This document shows, piece after piece, positions 1-12,088 of a stretch of 22,212 nt of DNA. Both the position numbers and the translations under genes were made by a program. The notes below the pieces were generated by a model. That model was not told where the DNA came from. It did not search any database and worked only from the letters and a program-made list of their open reading frames with translations. Positions within the stretch are counted from its first letter, which is position 1, and each line of letters starts with the position of its first letter. The DNA is taken from contig NW_003126832.1 in the NCBI RefSeq assembly GCF_000003605.2, forward strand, positions 1 through 22,212, given 5' to 3'. The stretch is from Saccoglossus kowalevskii. Lineage: Eukaryota > Hemichordata > Enteropneusta > Harrimaniidae.

Positions 1-70
1 TTCATCACACTATGGTTGCTGTAATACACTACCACTTAGATTGCTTCAAATACACTACTCACTACGGTTG
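1..70 (+). repeat. Irregular monomers at the left edge
   Basis: The first partial monomer reads ttcatcacactatgg, which lacks several bases of the usual TTCAAATACACTACCACTATGG stretch. The next unit is 25 bp long (gctgtaatac instead of gctgtaaatac). About 20 bases further on, tactcactacgg has one extra base relative to taccactacgg. From about position 70 the register is regular. These could be true degenerate monomers or consensus errors at the window start. They do not mark the end of the array, because satellite continues to base 1. Confidence 0.6.
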
Positions 71-579
71 CTTCAAATACACTACCACTATGGTTGCTTC
101 AAATAGACTACCACTTGGGTTGCTTCAAATACACTACCACTATGGTTGCTTCAAATACACTACCGCTATGGTTGCGTCAAATACACTACCACTTGGGTTG
201 CTTCAAATACACTACCACTGTGGTTGTTTCAAATACACTACCACTATGGTCGCTTCAAATACACTACCACTATGGTTGCTTCAAATACACTACCACTATG
301 GTTGTTTCAAGTACATTACCACTATGGTTGCTTCATATACACTACCACTATGGTTGTTTCAAATAAACTACCACTATGGTTGCTTCAAATACACTACCAC
401 CATGGTTGCTTCAAATGCACTATCTCTATGGTTGTTTCAAATACACTACCACTATGATTGCTTCAAATACATTACCACTATGGTTGCTTCAAATACACTG
501 CCACTATGGTTGTTTCAAATACACAACCACTCTGGTTGCTTCAAATACACTACCACTATGGTTGCTTCAAATACACTAC

Positions 580-1765
580 CACTTGGGTTGCTTCAAATAC
601 ACTACCACTGTGGTTGCTGTAAATACACTACCACTATGGTTGCTTCAAATACACTACCACTTGGGTTGCTTCAAATACACTACCACCATGGTTGCTTCAA
701 ATACACTACCACTATGATTGCTTCAAATACACTACCACTATGATTGCTTCAAAATACATTACCACTATGGTTGCTTCAAATACACTACACTATATGGTTG
801 CTGAAATACACTACCACTATGGTTGCTTCAAATACACTCCCACTATGGTTGCTTCAAATGCACTATCTCTATGGTTGCTTCAAATACACTACCACTATGG
901 TTGCTGAAAATACACCACCAGTATGGTTGCTTCAAATACACTACCGCTATGGTTGCTTCAAATACACTACCACTATGGTTGCTTCAAATACACTGCCACT
1001 ATGGTTGTTTCAAATACACAACCACTCTGGTTGCTTCAAATACACTACCACTATGGTTGCTTCAAATAGACTACCACTTGGGTTGCTTCAAATACACTAC
1101 CACTGTGGTTGCTGTAAATACACTACCACTATGGTTGCCTCAAATACACTACCACTGTGGTTGCTTCAAATACACTACCACTTGGGTTGCTTCAAATACA
1201 CTACCACTAAGATTGCTTCAAATACACTACCACTATGGTTGCTTCAACTACACTACCACTATGGTTGCTTCAAATACACTACCACTATGGTTGCTTCAAA
1301 TACCCTTCCACTATGGTTGCTTCAACTACACTAACACAATGGTTGCTGTAAATACACTACCATTATGGTTGCTTCAAATACACTACCACTGTGGTTACTT
1401 CAATTACACTGCCACTATGGTTGCTGTAAATACACTACCACTTAGATTGCTTCAAATACACTACCACTACGGTTGCTTCAAATACACTACCACTATGGTT
1501 GCTTCAAATAGACTACCACTTGGGTTGCTTCAAATACACTACCACTATGGTTGCTTCAAATTCACTACCGCTATGGTTGCGTCAAATACACTACCACTTG
1601 GGTTGCTTCAAATACACTACCACTGTGGTTGTTTCAAATACACTACCACTATGGTTGCTTCAAATTCACTACCACTATGGTTGTTTCAAGTACATTACCA
1701 CTCTGGTTGCTTCATATACACTACCACTATGGTTGTTTCAAATAAACTACCACTATGGTTGCTTC
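580..1765 (+). repeat. Long-range duplicated block, left copy (partner at 19,090-20,380)
   Basis: The order of variant monomers here matches the block near 19.1-20.4 kb. The marker GCTGAAAATACACC (901 versus 19,411) and the marker TTACTTCAATTACACTGCC (1,395 versus 19,905) are both offset by 18,510 bp, so the 494 bp between them is colinear base for base in register. The offset becomes 18,588 after 1,551, because the right copy carries an extra 78-bp trimer. It becomes 18,614 by 1,735, because the right copy has one more monomer. Beyond about 1,766 the two copies follow different variant orders. The left limit is approximate. Confidence 0.8.
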
Positions 1766-2910
1766 AAATACACTACCACCATGGTTGCTTCAAATGCACT
1801 ATCTCAATGGTTGTTTCAAATACACTACCACTATGATTGCTTCAAATACACTACCACTATGGTTGCTTCAAATACACTGCCACTATGGTTGTTTCAAATA
1901 CACAACCACTCTGGTTGCTTCAAATACACAACCACTATGGTTGCTTCAAATAGACTACCACTTGGGTTGCTTCAAATACACTACCACTGTGGTTGCTGTA
2001 AATACACTACCACTATGGTTGCCTCAAATACACTAACACTGTGGTTGCTTCAAATACACTACCACTTGGGTTGCTTCAAATACACTACCACTATGATTGC
2101 TTCAAATACACTACCACTATGGATTGCTTAAATACACTACCACTATAGTTGCTGAAATACACTACCACTATGGTTGCTTCAAATACACTACCACTATGGT
2201 TGATTCAAATACACTACCACTATGGTTGCTTCAAATACACTACCACTATGGTTGATTCAAATACACTACCACTATGGTTGCTTCAAATACACTACCACTT
2301 GGGTTGCTTCAAATACACTACCACTGTGGTTGCTTTAAATACACTACCACTATGGTTGCTTCAAATACACTACCACTATGGTTGCTTCAAATACACTACC
2401 ACTTGGGTTGCTTCAAATAAACTACCACTGTGGTTGCTTCAAATACACTACCACTATGGTCGCTTCAAATACACTACCACTATGGTTGCTTCAAATACAC
2501 TACCTCTATGGTTGTTTCAAGTACATTACCACTATGGTTGCTTCAAATACACTACCGCTATGGTTGTTTCAAATAAACTACCACTATTGTTGCTTCAAAT
2601 ACACTACCACCATGGTTGCTTCAAATACACTATCTCTATGGTTGCTTTAAATACACTACCACTATGATTGCTGTAAATACACTACCACTATGGTTGCTTC
2701 AAATACACTACCACTATGGTTGCTGTCAATGCACTACCACTATAGTTGCTTTAAATACACTACCAATATGATTGTTTCAAATACACTACCATTATGGTTG
2801 CTGTCAATGCACTACCACTATGGTTGCTTCAAATACATGACCACTATGGTTGCTTCAAATACACAACAACTATGGTTGCTTCAAATACACTATCTCTATA
2901 GTTGCTTCAA

Positions 2911-3620
2911 ACACACTTCCACTATGGTTGCTGTAAATACACTATCACTATGGTTGCTTCAAATAGACTACCACTTGGGTTGCTTCAAATACACTACCAC
3001 TGTGGTTGCTTTAAATACACTACCACTATGGTTGCTTCAAATACACTACCACTATGGTTGCTTCAAATACACTACCACTTGGGTTGCTTCAAATACAATA
3101 TCACTATGGTTGCTTCAAATACACTACCTCTATGGTCGCTTCAAATACACTACCACTATGGTTGCTTCAAATACACTACCACTATGGTTGCTTCAAATAC
3201 ACTACCACTATGGTTGTTTCAAATAAACTACCACTATGGTTGCTTCAAATACACTACCACCATGTTTTTTTCAAATACACTATCTCTATGGTTGCTTTAA
3301 ATACACTACCACTATGGTTGCTGTAAATACACTACCACTACGGTTGCTTCAAATACACTACCACTATGGTTGCTGTCAATGCACTACCACTATAGTTGCT
3401 TCAAATACACTACCACTATGATTGTTTCAAATACACTACCATTATGGTTGCTGTCAATGCACTACCACTATGGTTGCTTCAAATACATGACCACTATGGT
3501 TGCTTCAAATACACAACCACTATGGTTGCTTCAAATACACTACCACTATAGTTGCTTCAAATACACTACCACTATGGTTGCTTCAAATACATTACCACTA
3601 TGGTTGCTGTCAATGCACTA
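2911..3620 (+). repeat. Triplicated 710-bp segment, copy 1
   Basis: The segment begins with the monomer ACACACTTCC (2,911) and includes a private variant in which catggttgctt has become catg followed by seven T (3,261). It ends near the acattacc monomer at 3,589. Copy 2 lies exactly 9,178 bp (353 units) downstream, with every anchor at the same offset (2,911 to 12,089; 3,261 to 12,439; 3,589 to 12,767). Copy 3 carries the first two anchors at 21,058 and 21,408. The 350-bp interval between those two anchors is the same in all three copies. Confidence 0.85.
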
Positions 3621-3759
3621 CCACTATGGTTGCTTCAAATACATGACCACTATGGTTGCTTCAAATACACAACCACTATGGTTGCTTCAAATACACTATC
3701 TCTATGGTTGCTTCAAACACACTTCCACTATGGTTGCTTCAAATACACTACCACTATGG

Positions 3760-3911
3760 TTGCTTCAAATACACTACCACTATGGTTTCTTCAAATACTC
3801 TACCACTATGGTTGTTGTAATCACACTACCACTATGGGTGATTAAAGTACACTACCACTATGGTTGCTTTAAATACACTACCACTATGGTTGCTTCAAAT
3901 ACACTACCACT
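3760..3911 (+). repeat. Variant cassette repeated at the right edge (21,984-22,135)
   Basis: A short run of rare variants reads in order: tttcttcaaatactctacc, gttgttgtaatcacac and gggtgattaaagtacac. The same run in the same order occurs near the right window edge. The offset is 18,224 bp, from 3,785 to 22,009 and from 3,811 to 22,035. Related but diverged gttgttgtaatcacac monomers also occur at 6,385 and 9,324, where they are followed by tacgacta instead of taccacta. The shared rare order makes common descent by block duplication much likelier than coincidence. Confidence 0.8.
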
Positions 3912-3979
3912 ATGGTTGCTGTCAATGCACTACCACTATAGTTGCTTGAAATACACTACCACTATGGTTGCTTCAAATA

Positions 3980-4400
3980 CATGACCCCTATGGTTGCTTC
4001 AAATACACAACCACTATGGTTGCTTCAAATACTCTATCTCTATGGTTGCTTCAAACACACTTCCACTATGGTTGCTGTAAATACACTACCACTATGGTTG
4101 CTTCATATAGACTACCACTTGGGTTGCTTCAAATACACTACCACTGTGGTTGCTTTAAATACACTACCACTATGGTTGCTTCAACTACACTAACACTATG
4201 GTTGCTGTAAATACACTACCATTATGGTTGCTTCAAATACACTACCACTGTGGTTACTTCAATTACACTGCCAATATGGTTGCTGTAAATACACTACCAC
4301 TTGGATTGCTTCAAATACACTACCACTACGGTTGCTTCAAATACACTACCACTATGGTTGCTTCATATAGACTACCACTTGGATTGCTTCAAATACACTA
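3980..4400 (+). repeat. ATGACCCC to TTACTTC module, copy 1
   Basis: The module runs from the rare monomer catgacccctatgg (3,980) through the CAAACACACTTCC, TCATATAGACTACC and TTCAACTACACTAACAC monomers to TTACTTCAATTACACTGCC (4,254), and then GCTGTAAATAC and CTTGGATTGC. The 274-bp spacing between the two end anchors is identical at 6,788-7,062 and 9,779-10,053. The distance to the next copy is exactly 2,808 bp (108 units). Confidence 0.85.
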
Positions 4401-4439
4401 CCACTACGGTTGCTTCAAATACACTACCACTATGGTTGC

Positions 4440-5540
4440 TTCAAATACACTACAACTGTGGTTGCTTTAAATACACTAACACTATGGTTGCTTCAAATAC
4501 ACTACCGCTATGGTTGCGTCAAATACACTAGCACTTGGGTTGCTTCAAATACACTACCACTGTGGTTGTTTCAAATACACTACCACTATGGTCGCTTCAA
4601 ATACACTACCACTATGGTTGCTTCAAATACACTACCACTATGGTTGTTTCAAGTCCATTACCACTATGGTTGCTTCAAATACACTACCACTATGGTTTTT
4701 TCAAATAAACTACCACTATGGTTGCTTCAAATACACTACCACCATGGTTGCTTCAAATACACTATCTTTATGGTTGCTTTAAATACACTACCACTATGGT
4801 TGCTGTAAATACACTACCACTATGGTTGCTTCACATACACTACCACTATGGTTGCTGTCAATGCACTACCACTATAGTTGATTCAAATACACTACCACTA
4901 TGGTTGTTTCAAATACACTACCACTATGGTTGCTTCAAATACATGACCACTATGGTTGATTCAAATACACTACCACTATGGTTGCTTCAAATAGACTACC
5001 ACTTGGGTTGCTTCAAATACACTACCACTGTGGTTGCTTTAAATACACTAACACTATGGTTGCTTCAAATACACTACCGCTATGGTTGCGTCAAATACAC
5101 TAGCACTTGGGTTGCTTCAAATACACTACCACTGTGGTTGTTTCAAATACACTACCACTATGGTCGCTTCAAATACACTACCACTATGGTTGCTTCAAAT
5201 ACACTACCACTATGGTTGTTTCAAGTCCATTACCACTATGGTTGCTTCAAATACACTACCACTATGGTTGTTTCAAATAAACTACCACTATGGTTGCTTC
5301 AAATACACTACTACCATGGTTGCTTCAAATACACTATCTTTATGGTTGCTTTAAATACACTACCACTATGGTTGCTGTAAATACACTACCACTATGGTTG
5401 CTTCACATACACTACCACTATCGTTGCTGTCAATGCACTACCACTACAGTTGATTCAAATACACTACCACTATGGTTGTTTCAAATACACTACCACTATG
5501 GTTGCTTCAAATACATGACCACTATGGTTGATTCAAATAC
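4440..5540 (+). repeat. 572-bp (22-monomer) HOR, about 1.9 tandem copies
   Basis: Two adjacent copies are offset by exactly 572 bp. The markers are gcacttggg (4,531 and 5,103), aagtccatta (4,651 and 5,223) and gttgattcaaatac (4,955 and 5,527). The copies share the succession CTTTAAATACACTAACAC, ACCGCTATGGTTGCG, TAGCACTTGGG, TTTCAAGTCCATTACC, CACTATCTTTATGG and TGCTTCACATAC. They differ by a few substitutions only, for example a ttttttc versus ttgtttc monomer near 4,695. The near identity suggests a recent tandem duplication within Domain II. Confidence 0.85.
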
Positions 5541-6639
5541 ACAACCACTATGGTTGCTTCAAATACACTATCTCTATGGTTGCTTCAAACACACTTCCAC
5601 TATGGTTGCTGTAAATACACTACCACTATGGTTGCTTCAAATAGACTACCACTTGGGTTGCTTCAAATACACTACCACTGTGGTTGCTGTAAATACACTA
5701 CCACTATGGTTGCTTCAAATACACTACCACTTGGGTTGCTTCAAATACACTATCACTATGGTTGCTTCAAATGCACTACCTCTATGGTCGCTTCAAATAC
5801 ACTACCGCTATGGTTGCTTCAAATACACTACCACTATGGTTGTTTCAAGTACATTACCACTATGGTTGCTTCAAATACACTACCACCATGGTTTCTTCAA
5901 ATACACTATCTCTATGGTTGCTTTAAATACACTACCACTATGGTTGCTGTAAATACACTACCACTATGGTTGCTTCAAATACACTACCACTATGGTTGCT
6001 GTCAATGCACTACCACTATAGTTGCTTCAAATACACTACCACTATGATTGTTTCAAATACACTACCATTATAGTTGCTGTCAATGCACTACCACTACGGT
6101 TGCTTCAAATACATGACCACTATGGTTGCTTCAAATACACAACCACTATGGTTGCTTCAAATACACTACCACTATGGTTGCTGTCAATGCACTACCACTA
6201 TGGTTGCTTCAAATACATGACCACTATGGTTGCTTCAAATACACAACCACTATGGTTGCTTCAAATACACTATCTCTATAGTTGCTTCAAACACACTTCC
6301 ACTATGGTTGCTTCAAATACACTACCACTATGGTTGCTTCAAATACACTACCACTATGGTTGCTTCAAATACACTACCACTATGGTTGTTGTAATCACAC
6401 TACGACTATGGGTGATTCAAATACACTACCACTATGGTTGCTTTAAATACACTATCACTATGGTTGCTTCAAATACACTACCACTATGGTTGTTGTAATT
6501 ACACTACTACTATGGTTGCTTCAAATACACTACCACTATGGTTGTTTCAAGTACATTACCACTATGGTTGCTTCAAATACACTACCACCATGGTTGCTTC
6601 AAATACATTATATCTATGGTTGCTTTAAATACACTACCA

Positions 6640-7440
6640 CTATGGTTGCTGTAAATACACTACCACTCTGGTTGATTCAAATACACTACCACTATGGTTG
6701 CTGTCAATGCACTACCACTATAGTTGTTTCAATTACACTACCACTATGGTTGTTTCAAATACACTACCACTATGGTTGCTTCAAATACATGACCCCTATG
6801 GTTGCTTCAAATACACAACCACTATGGTTGCTTCAAACACACTATCTCTATGGTTGCTTCAAACACACTTCCACTATGGTTGGTGTAAATACACTACCAC
6901 TATGGTTGCTTCATATAGACTACCACTTGGGTTGCTTCAAATACACTACCACTGTGGTTGCTTTAAATACACTACCACTATGGTTGCTTCAACTACACTA
7001 ACACTATGGTTGCTGTAAATACACTACCATTATGGTTGCTTCAAATACACTACCACTGTGGTTACTTCAATTACACTGCCACTATGGTTGATGTAAATAC
7101 ACTACCACTTGGATTGCTTCAAATACACTACCACTACGGTTGCTTCAAATACACTACCACTATGGTTGCTTCAAATAGACTACCACTTGGGTTGCTTCAA
7201 ATACACTACCACTGTGGTTGTTTCAAATACACTACCACTCTTGTCGCTTCAAATACACTACCACTATGGTTGCTTCAAATACACTATCACTATGGTTGTT
7301 TCAAGTCCATTACCACTATGGTTGCTTCAAATACACTACCACTATGGTTGTTTCAATTAAACTACCACTATGGTTGCTTCAAATACACTACCACCATGGT
7401 TGCTTCAAATACACTATCTTTATGGTTGCTTTAAATACAC
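6640..7440 (+). repeat. 988/910-bp HOR, copy 1, including the second ATGACCCC module
   Basis: This copy contains ccactctgg (6,663), catgacccctatgg (6,788), TTACTTCAATTACACTGCC (7,062) and aagtccatta (7,303). The next copy has the same series at 7,651, absent, 7,972 and 8,213. The offset is 988 bp at the left anchor and 910 bp at the later ones, a difference of exactly 78 bp or three monomers. The 6,788-7,062 interval is also the 2,808-bp-spaced partner of 3,980-4,254. Confidence 0.85.
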
Positions 7441-7627
7441 TACCACTATGGTTGCTGTAAATAAACTACCACTATGGTTGCTTCACATACACTACCACTA
7501 TGGTTGTTTCAAATACACTACCACTATGGTTGCTTCAAATACATGACCACTATGGTTGCTTCAAATACACAACCACTATGGTTGCTTCAAATACACTATC
7601 TCTATGGTTGCTTTAAATACACTACCA

Positions 7628-8350
7628 CTATGGTTGCTGTAAATACACTACCACTCTGGTTGATTCAAATACACTACCACTATGGTTGCTGTCAATGCAC
7701 TACCACTATAGTTGCTTCAAATACACTACCACTATGGTTGTTTCAAATACACAACCACTATGGTTGCTTCAAACACACTATCTCTGTGGTTGCTTCAAAC
7801 ACACTTCCACTATGGTTGTTGTAAATACACTACCACTATGGTTGCTTCATATAGACTACCACTTGGGTTGCTTCAAATACACTACCACTATGGTTGCTTC
7901 AACTACACTAACACTATGGTTGCTGTAAATACACTACCATCATGGTTGCTTCAAATACACTACCACTGTGGTTACTTCAATTACACTGCCACTATGGTTG
8001 CTGTAAATACACTACCACTTGGATTGCTTCAAATACACTACCACTACGGTTGCTTCAAATACACTACCACTATGGTTGCTTCAAATACACTACCACTTGG
8101 GTTGCTTCAAATACACTACCACTGTGGTTGTTTCAAATACACTACCACTATGGTCGCTTCAAATACACTACCACTATGGTTGCTTCAAATACACTATCAC
8201 TATGGTTGTTTCAAGTCCATTACCACTATGGTTGCTTCAAATACACTACCACTATGGTTGTTTCAAATAAACTACCACTATGGTTGCTTCAAATACACTA
8301 CCACCATGGTTGCTTCAAATACACTATCTTTATGGTTGCTTTAAATACAC
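7628..8350 (+). repeat. 988/910-bp HOR, copy 2, with three monomers lost
   Basis: This copy is colinear with 6,640-7,440 but shorter by 78 bp. Two monomers, including the ATGACCCC one, are missing near 7,740. There the text goes directly from ttgtttcaaatacac to aaccactatgg. One CTTTAAATAC monomer is missing near 7,890. All junctions remain in the 26-bp register, so the losses are whole monomers and not random deletions. The right anchors TTACTTCAATTACACTGCC (7,972) and aagtccatta (8,213) are exactly 910 bp from copy 1. Confidence 0.82.
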
Positions 8351-9629
8351 TACCACTATGGTTGCTGTAAATACACTACCACTATGGTTGATTCACATAC
8401 ACTACCACTATGGTTGCTGTCAATGCACTACCACTATAGTTGCTTCAAATACACTACCACTGTGGTTGCTTCAAATACACAACCACTATGGTTGCTTCAA
8501 ATACACTATCTCTATGGTTGCTTCAAACACACTTCCACTATGGTTGCTGTAAATACACTACCACTATGGTTGCTTCAAATAGACTACCACTTGGGTTGCT
8601 TCAAATACACTACCACTGTGGTTGCTTTAAATACACTACCACTATGGTTGCTTCAAATACACTACCACTATGGTTGCTTCAAATACACTACCACTTGGGT
8701 TGCTTCAAATACACTATCACTATGGTTGCTTCAAATACACTACCTCTATGGTCGCTTCAAATACACTACCGCTATGGTTACTTCAAATACACTACCACTA
8801 TGGTTGTTTCAAGTACATTACCACTATGGTTGCTTCAAATACACGAACACCATGGTTTCTTCAAATACACTATCTCTATGGTTGCTTTAAATACACTACC
8901 ACTATGGTTGCTGTAAATACACTACCACTACGGTTGCTTCAAATACACTACCACTATGGTTGCTTCAAATACACAACCACTATGATTGTTTCAAATACAC
9001 TACCATTATGGTTGCTGTCAATGCACTACCACTATGGTTGCTTCAAATACATGACCACTATGGTTGCTTCAAATACACAACCACTATGGTTGCTTCAAAT
9101 ACACTACCACTATGGTTGCTGTCAATGCACTACCATTATGGTTGCTTCAAATACATGACCACTATGGTTGCTTCAAATACACAACCACTATGGTTGCTTC
9201 AAATACACTATCTCTATGGTTGCTTCAAACACACTTCCACTATGGTTGCTTCAAATACACTACCACTACGGTTGCTTCAAATACACTACCACTATGGTTG
9301 CTTCAAATACACTACCCACTATGGTTGTTGTAATCACACTACGACTATAGGTGATTCAAATACACTACCACTTTGGTTGCTTTAAATACACTACCACTAT
9401 GGTTGCTTCAAATACACTACCACTATGGTTGTTGTAATTACACTATTACTATGGTTGCTTCAAATACACTACCACTATGGTTGTGTCAAGTACATTACCA
9501 CTATGGTTGCTTCAAATACACTACCACTATGGTTGTTTCAAATAAACTACCACTATTGTTGCTTCAAATACACTACCACCATGGTTGCTTCAAATACACT
9601 ATCTCTATGGTTGCTTTAAATACACTACC

Positions 9630-10550
9630 ACTATGGTTGCTGTAAATACACTACCACTCTGGTTGATTCAAATATACTACCACTATGGTTGCTGTCAATG
9701 CACTACCACTATAGTTGCTTCAAATACACTACCACTATGGTTGTTTCAAATACACTACCACTATGGTTGCTTCAAATACATGACCCCTACGGTTGCTTCA
9801 AATACACAACCACTATGGTTGCTTCAAACACACTATCTCTATGGTTGCTTCAAACACACTTCCACTATGGTTGCTGTAAATACACTACCACTATGGTTGC
9901 TTCATATAGACTACTACTTGGGTTGCTTCAAATACACTACCACTGTGGTTGCTTTAAATACACTACCACTATGGTTGCTTCAACTACACTAACACTATGG
10001 TTGCTGTAAATACACTACCATTATGGTTGCTTCAAATACACTACCACTGTGGTTACTTCAATTGCACTGCCACTATGGTTGCTGTAAATACACTACCACT
10101 TGGATTGCTTCAAATACACTACCACTACGGTTGCTTCAAATACACTACCACTATGGTTGCTTCAAATAGACTACCACTTGGGTTGCTTCAAATACACTAC
10201 CACTGTGGTTGCTTTAAATACACTAACACTATGGTTGCTTCAAATACACTACCGCTATGGTTGCGTCAAATACACTACCACTTGGGTTGCTTCAAATACA
10301 CTACCACTGTGGTTGTTTAAAATGCACTACCACTATGTTCGCTTCAAATACACTACCACTATGGTTGCTTCAAATACACTACCACTATGGTTGTTTCAAG
10401 TACATCACCACTATGGTTGCTTCAAATACACTACCACTATGGTTGTTTCAAATAAACTACCACTATGGTTGCTTCAAATACACTACCACCATGGTTGCTT
10501 CAAATACACTATCTCTATGGTTGCTTTAAATACACTACCACTATGGTTGC
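9630..10550 (+). repeat. 988/910-bp HOR family, third copy with the ATGACCCC module
   Basis: This copy contains ccactctgg (9,654), catgacccctacgg (9,779) and TTACTTCAATTGCACTGCC (10,053), followed by the CTTGGATTGC, ACCGCTATGGTTGCG and TTTCAAGTACATCACC monomers. Anchor distances to the 6.6-kb copy are 2,991 bp, which is 115 units plus one base. The extra base is visible upstream as actacccactatgg near 9,314. The anchor interval 9,779-10,053 is 274 bp, as in the other full copies. Confidence 0.82.
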
Positions 10551-11330
10551 TGTAAATACACTACCACTATGGTTGCTTCAAATACACTACCACTATTGTT
10601 GCTGTCAATGCACTACCACTATAGTTGCTTCAAATACACTACCACTATGGTTGTTTCAAATACACTACCACTATGGTTGCTTCAAATACATGACCAATAT
10701 GGTTGCTTCAAATACACAACCACTACGGTTGCTTCAAATACACTCTCTCTATGGTTGCTTCAAACACACTACCACTATGGTTGCTGTAAATACACTACCA
10801 CTATGGTTGCTTCAAATAGACTACCACTTGGGTTGCTTCAAATACACTACCACTGTGGTTGCTTTAAATACACTACCACTATGGTTGCTTCAAATACACT
10901 ACCACTATGGTTGCTTCAAATACACTAACGCTATGGTTGCTTCAAATACACTACCACTATGGTTGTTTCAAGTACATTACCACTATGGTTGCTTCAAATA
11001 CACTACCACTTGGGTTGCTTCAAATACACTATCACTATGGTTGCTTCAAATACACTACCTCTATGGTCGCTTCAAATACACTAACGCTATGGTTGCTTCA
11101 AATACACTACCACTATGGTTGTTTCAAGTACATTACCACTATGGTTGCTTCAAATACACTACCACTGTGGTTGTTTCAAATAAACTACCACTATGGTTGC
11201 TTCAAATACACTACCACTGTGGTTGCTTCAAATACACTACCACCATGGTTTCTTCAAATACACTATCTCTATGGTTGCTTTAAATACACTACCACTATGG
11301 TTGCTGGAAATACACTACCACTATGGTTGC

Positions 11331-11440
11331 TTCAAAATAGACTACCACTTGGGTTGCTTCAAATACACTACCACTGTGGTTGCTTTAAATACACTACCAC
11401 TATGGTGCTTCAAATACACTACCACTATGGTTGCTTCAAT
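11331..11440 (+). repeat. Indel cluster at the Domain II to Domain I boundary
   Basis: Within about 110 bp three monomers break the 26-bp register: cttcaaaatagac (+1 A), actatggtgcttc (-1 T) and cttcaatacac (-1 A). The variant vocabulary switches here from Domain II (GCTTTAAATAC at 11,278) to Domain I (ACTACCGCTATGG near 11,445 and CACAACCACTCTGG at 11,520). The changes are homopolymer or dinucleotide length changes. They could mark a recombination junction or a weakly supported stretch of assembly. Confidence 0.7.
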
Positions 11441-12085
11441 ACACTACCGCTATGGTTGCTTCAAATACACTACCACTATGGTTGCTTCAAATACACTGCC
11501 ACTATGGTTGTTTCAAATACACAACCACTCTGGTTGCTTCAAATACACTACCACTATGGTTGCTTCAAATACACTACCACTTGGGTTGCTTCAAATACAC
11601 TACCACTGTGGTTGCTGTAAATACACTACCACTATGGTTGCCTCAAATACACTACCACTGTGGTTGCTTCAAATACACTACCACTATGGTTGCTTCAAAT
11701 ACACTACCACTTTGATTGCTTCAAATACACTACCACTATGGTTGCTTCAAATACCCTACCACTATGGTTGCTTCAAATACACTACCACTATGGTTGCTTC
11801 AAATACACTACCACTATGGTTGCTTCAAATACACTACCACTATGGTTGCTTCAATTACACTACCACTATGGTTGCTTCAAATACACTACCACTGAGATTG
11901 CTTCAAATACACTACCACTATGGTTGCTTCAAATACACTACCACTAAGGTTGCTTCAAATACACTACCACTATGGTTGCTTCAAATACACTACCACTATG
12001 GTTGCTTCAAATACACTACCACTATGGTTGCTTCAAATACACTACCACTATGGTTGCTTCAAATACACTACCACTATGGTTGCTT
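11440..12085 (+). repeat. Domain I block, second copy, with the most homogeneous stretch
   Basis: The block starts with Domain I variants (CACAACCACTCTGG at 11,520 and GCCTCAAATAC near 11,640). It then becomes almost pure consensus from about 11,760. Between 11,948 and 12,085 about five successive monomers match the consensus exactly. Only isolated single-base variants (caattacac, actgagattgc, actaaggttgc) occur between 11,760 and 11,948. At 12,086 the CAAACACACTTCC monomer begins the Domain II segment. Confidence 0.75.
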
Positions 12086-12088
12086 CAA

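Larger units (their letters stand above)
1..2115 (+). repeat. Domain I satellite block, first copy
   Basis: This block is built from the 26-bp monomer but enriched in one set of variants. These are CACAACCACTCTGG (at 522, 1,017 and 1,901), monomers beginning GCCTCAAATAC, GCTGAAAATAC with ACACCACCAG (from 901), ACTACCGCTATGG, and the pair AAATAGACTACCACTTGGG. The Domain II markers GCTGTCAATGCAC and GCTTTAAATAC are absent here; the first GCTTTAAAT appears near 2,331. Two of the CACAACCACTCTGG markers lie 884 bp (34 units) apart. The block ends at a disturbed junction around 2,120-2,150 that carries indels. The boundary coordinate is approximate because it is defined by variant content. Confidence 0.75.
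2116..11330 (+). repeat. Domain II satellite block, first and longest copy
   Basis: This 9.2-kb stretch uses a second vocabulary of variant monomers. They are GCTGTCAATGCAC (first near 2,724), GCTTTAAATAC, ACATGACCAC, ACACAACCACTATGG, CAAACACACTTCCAC, CACTATCTCTATGG, TTTCAAGTACATTACC and TTTCAAATAAACTACC. These occur in recurring order and form several nested HORs, annotated separately. Left and right limits coincide with indel-bearing monomers near 2,120-2,150 and 11,331-11,436. No unique sequence or gene interrupts the block. Confidence 0.75.

Noticed and set aside
390..410. Kozak-like ACCACCATGG contexts (also near 1,775, 2,615, 4,740, 8,300 and many other places).
   Set aside because: They come from a single T-to-C type variant of the ACCACTATGG part of the monomer that is spread by HOR copying. 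The frames they open are the repeat frames, so they are not evidence for a translation start.
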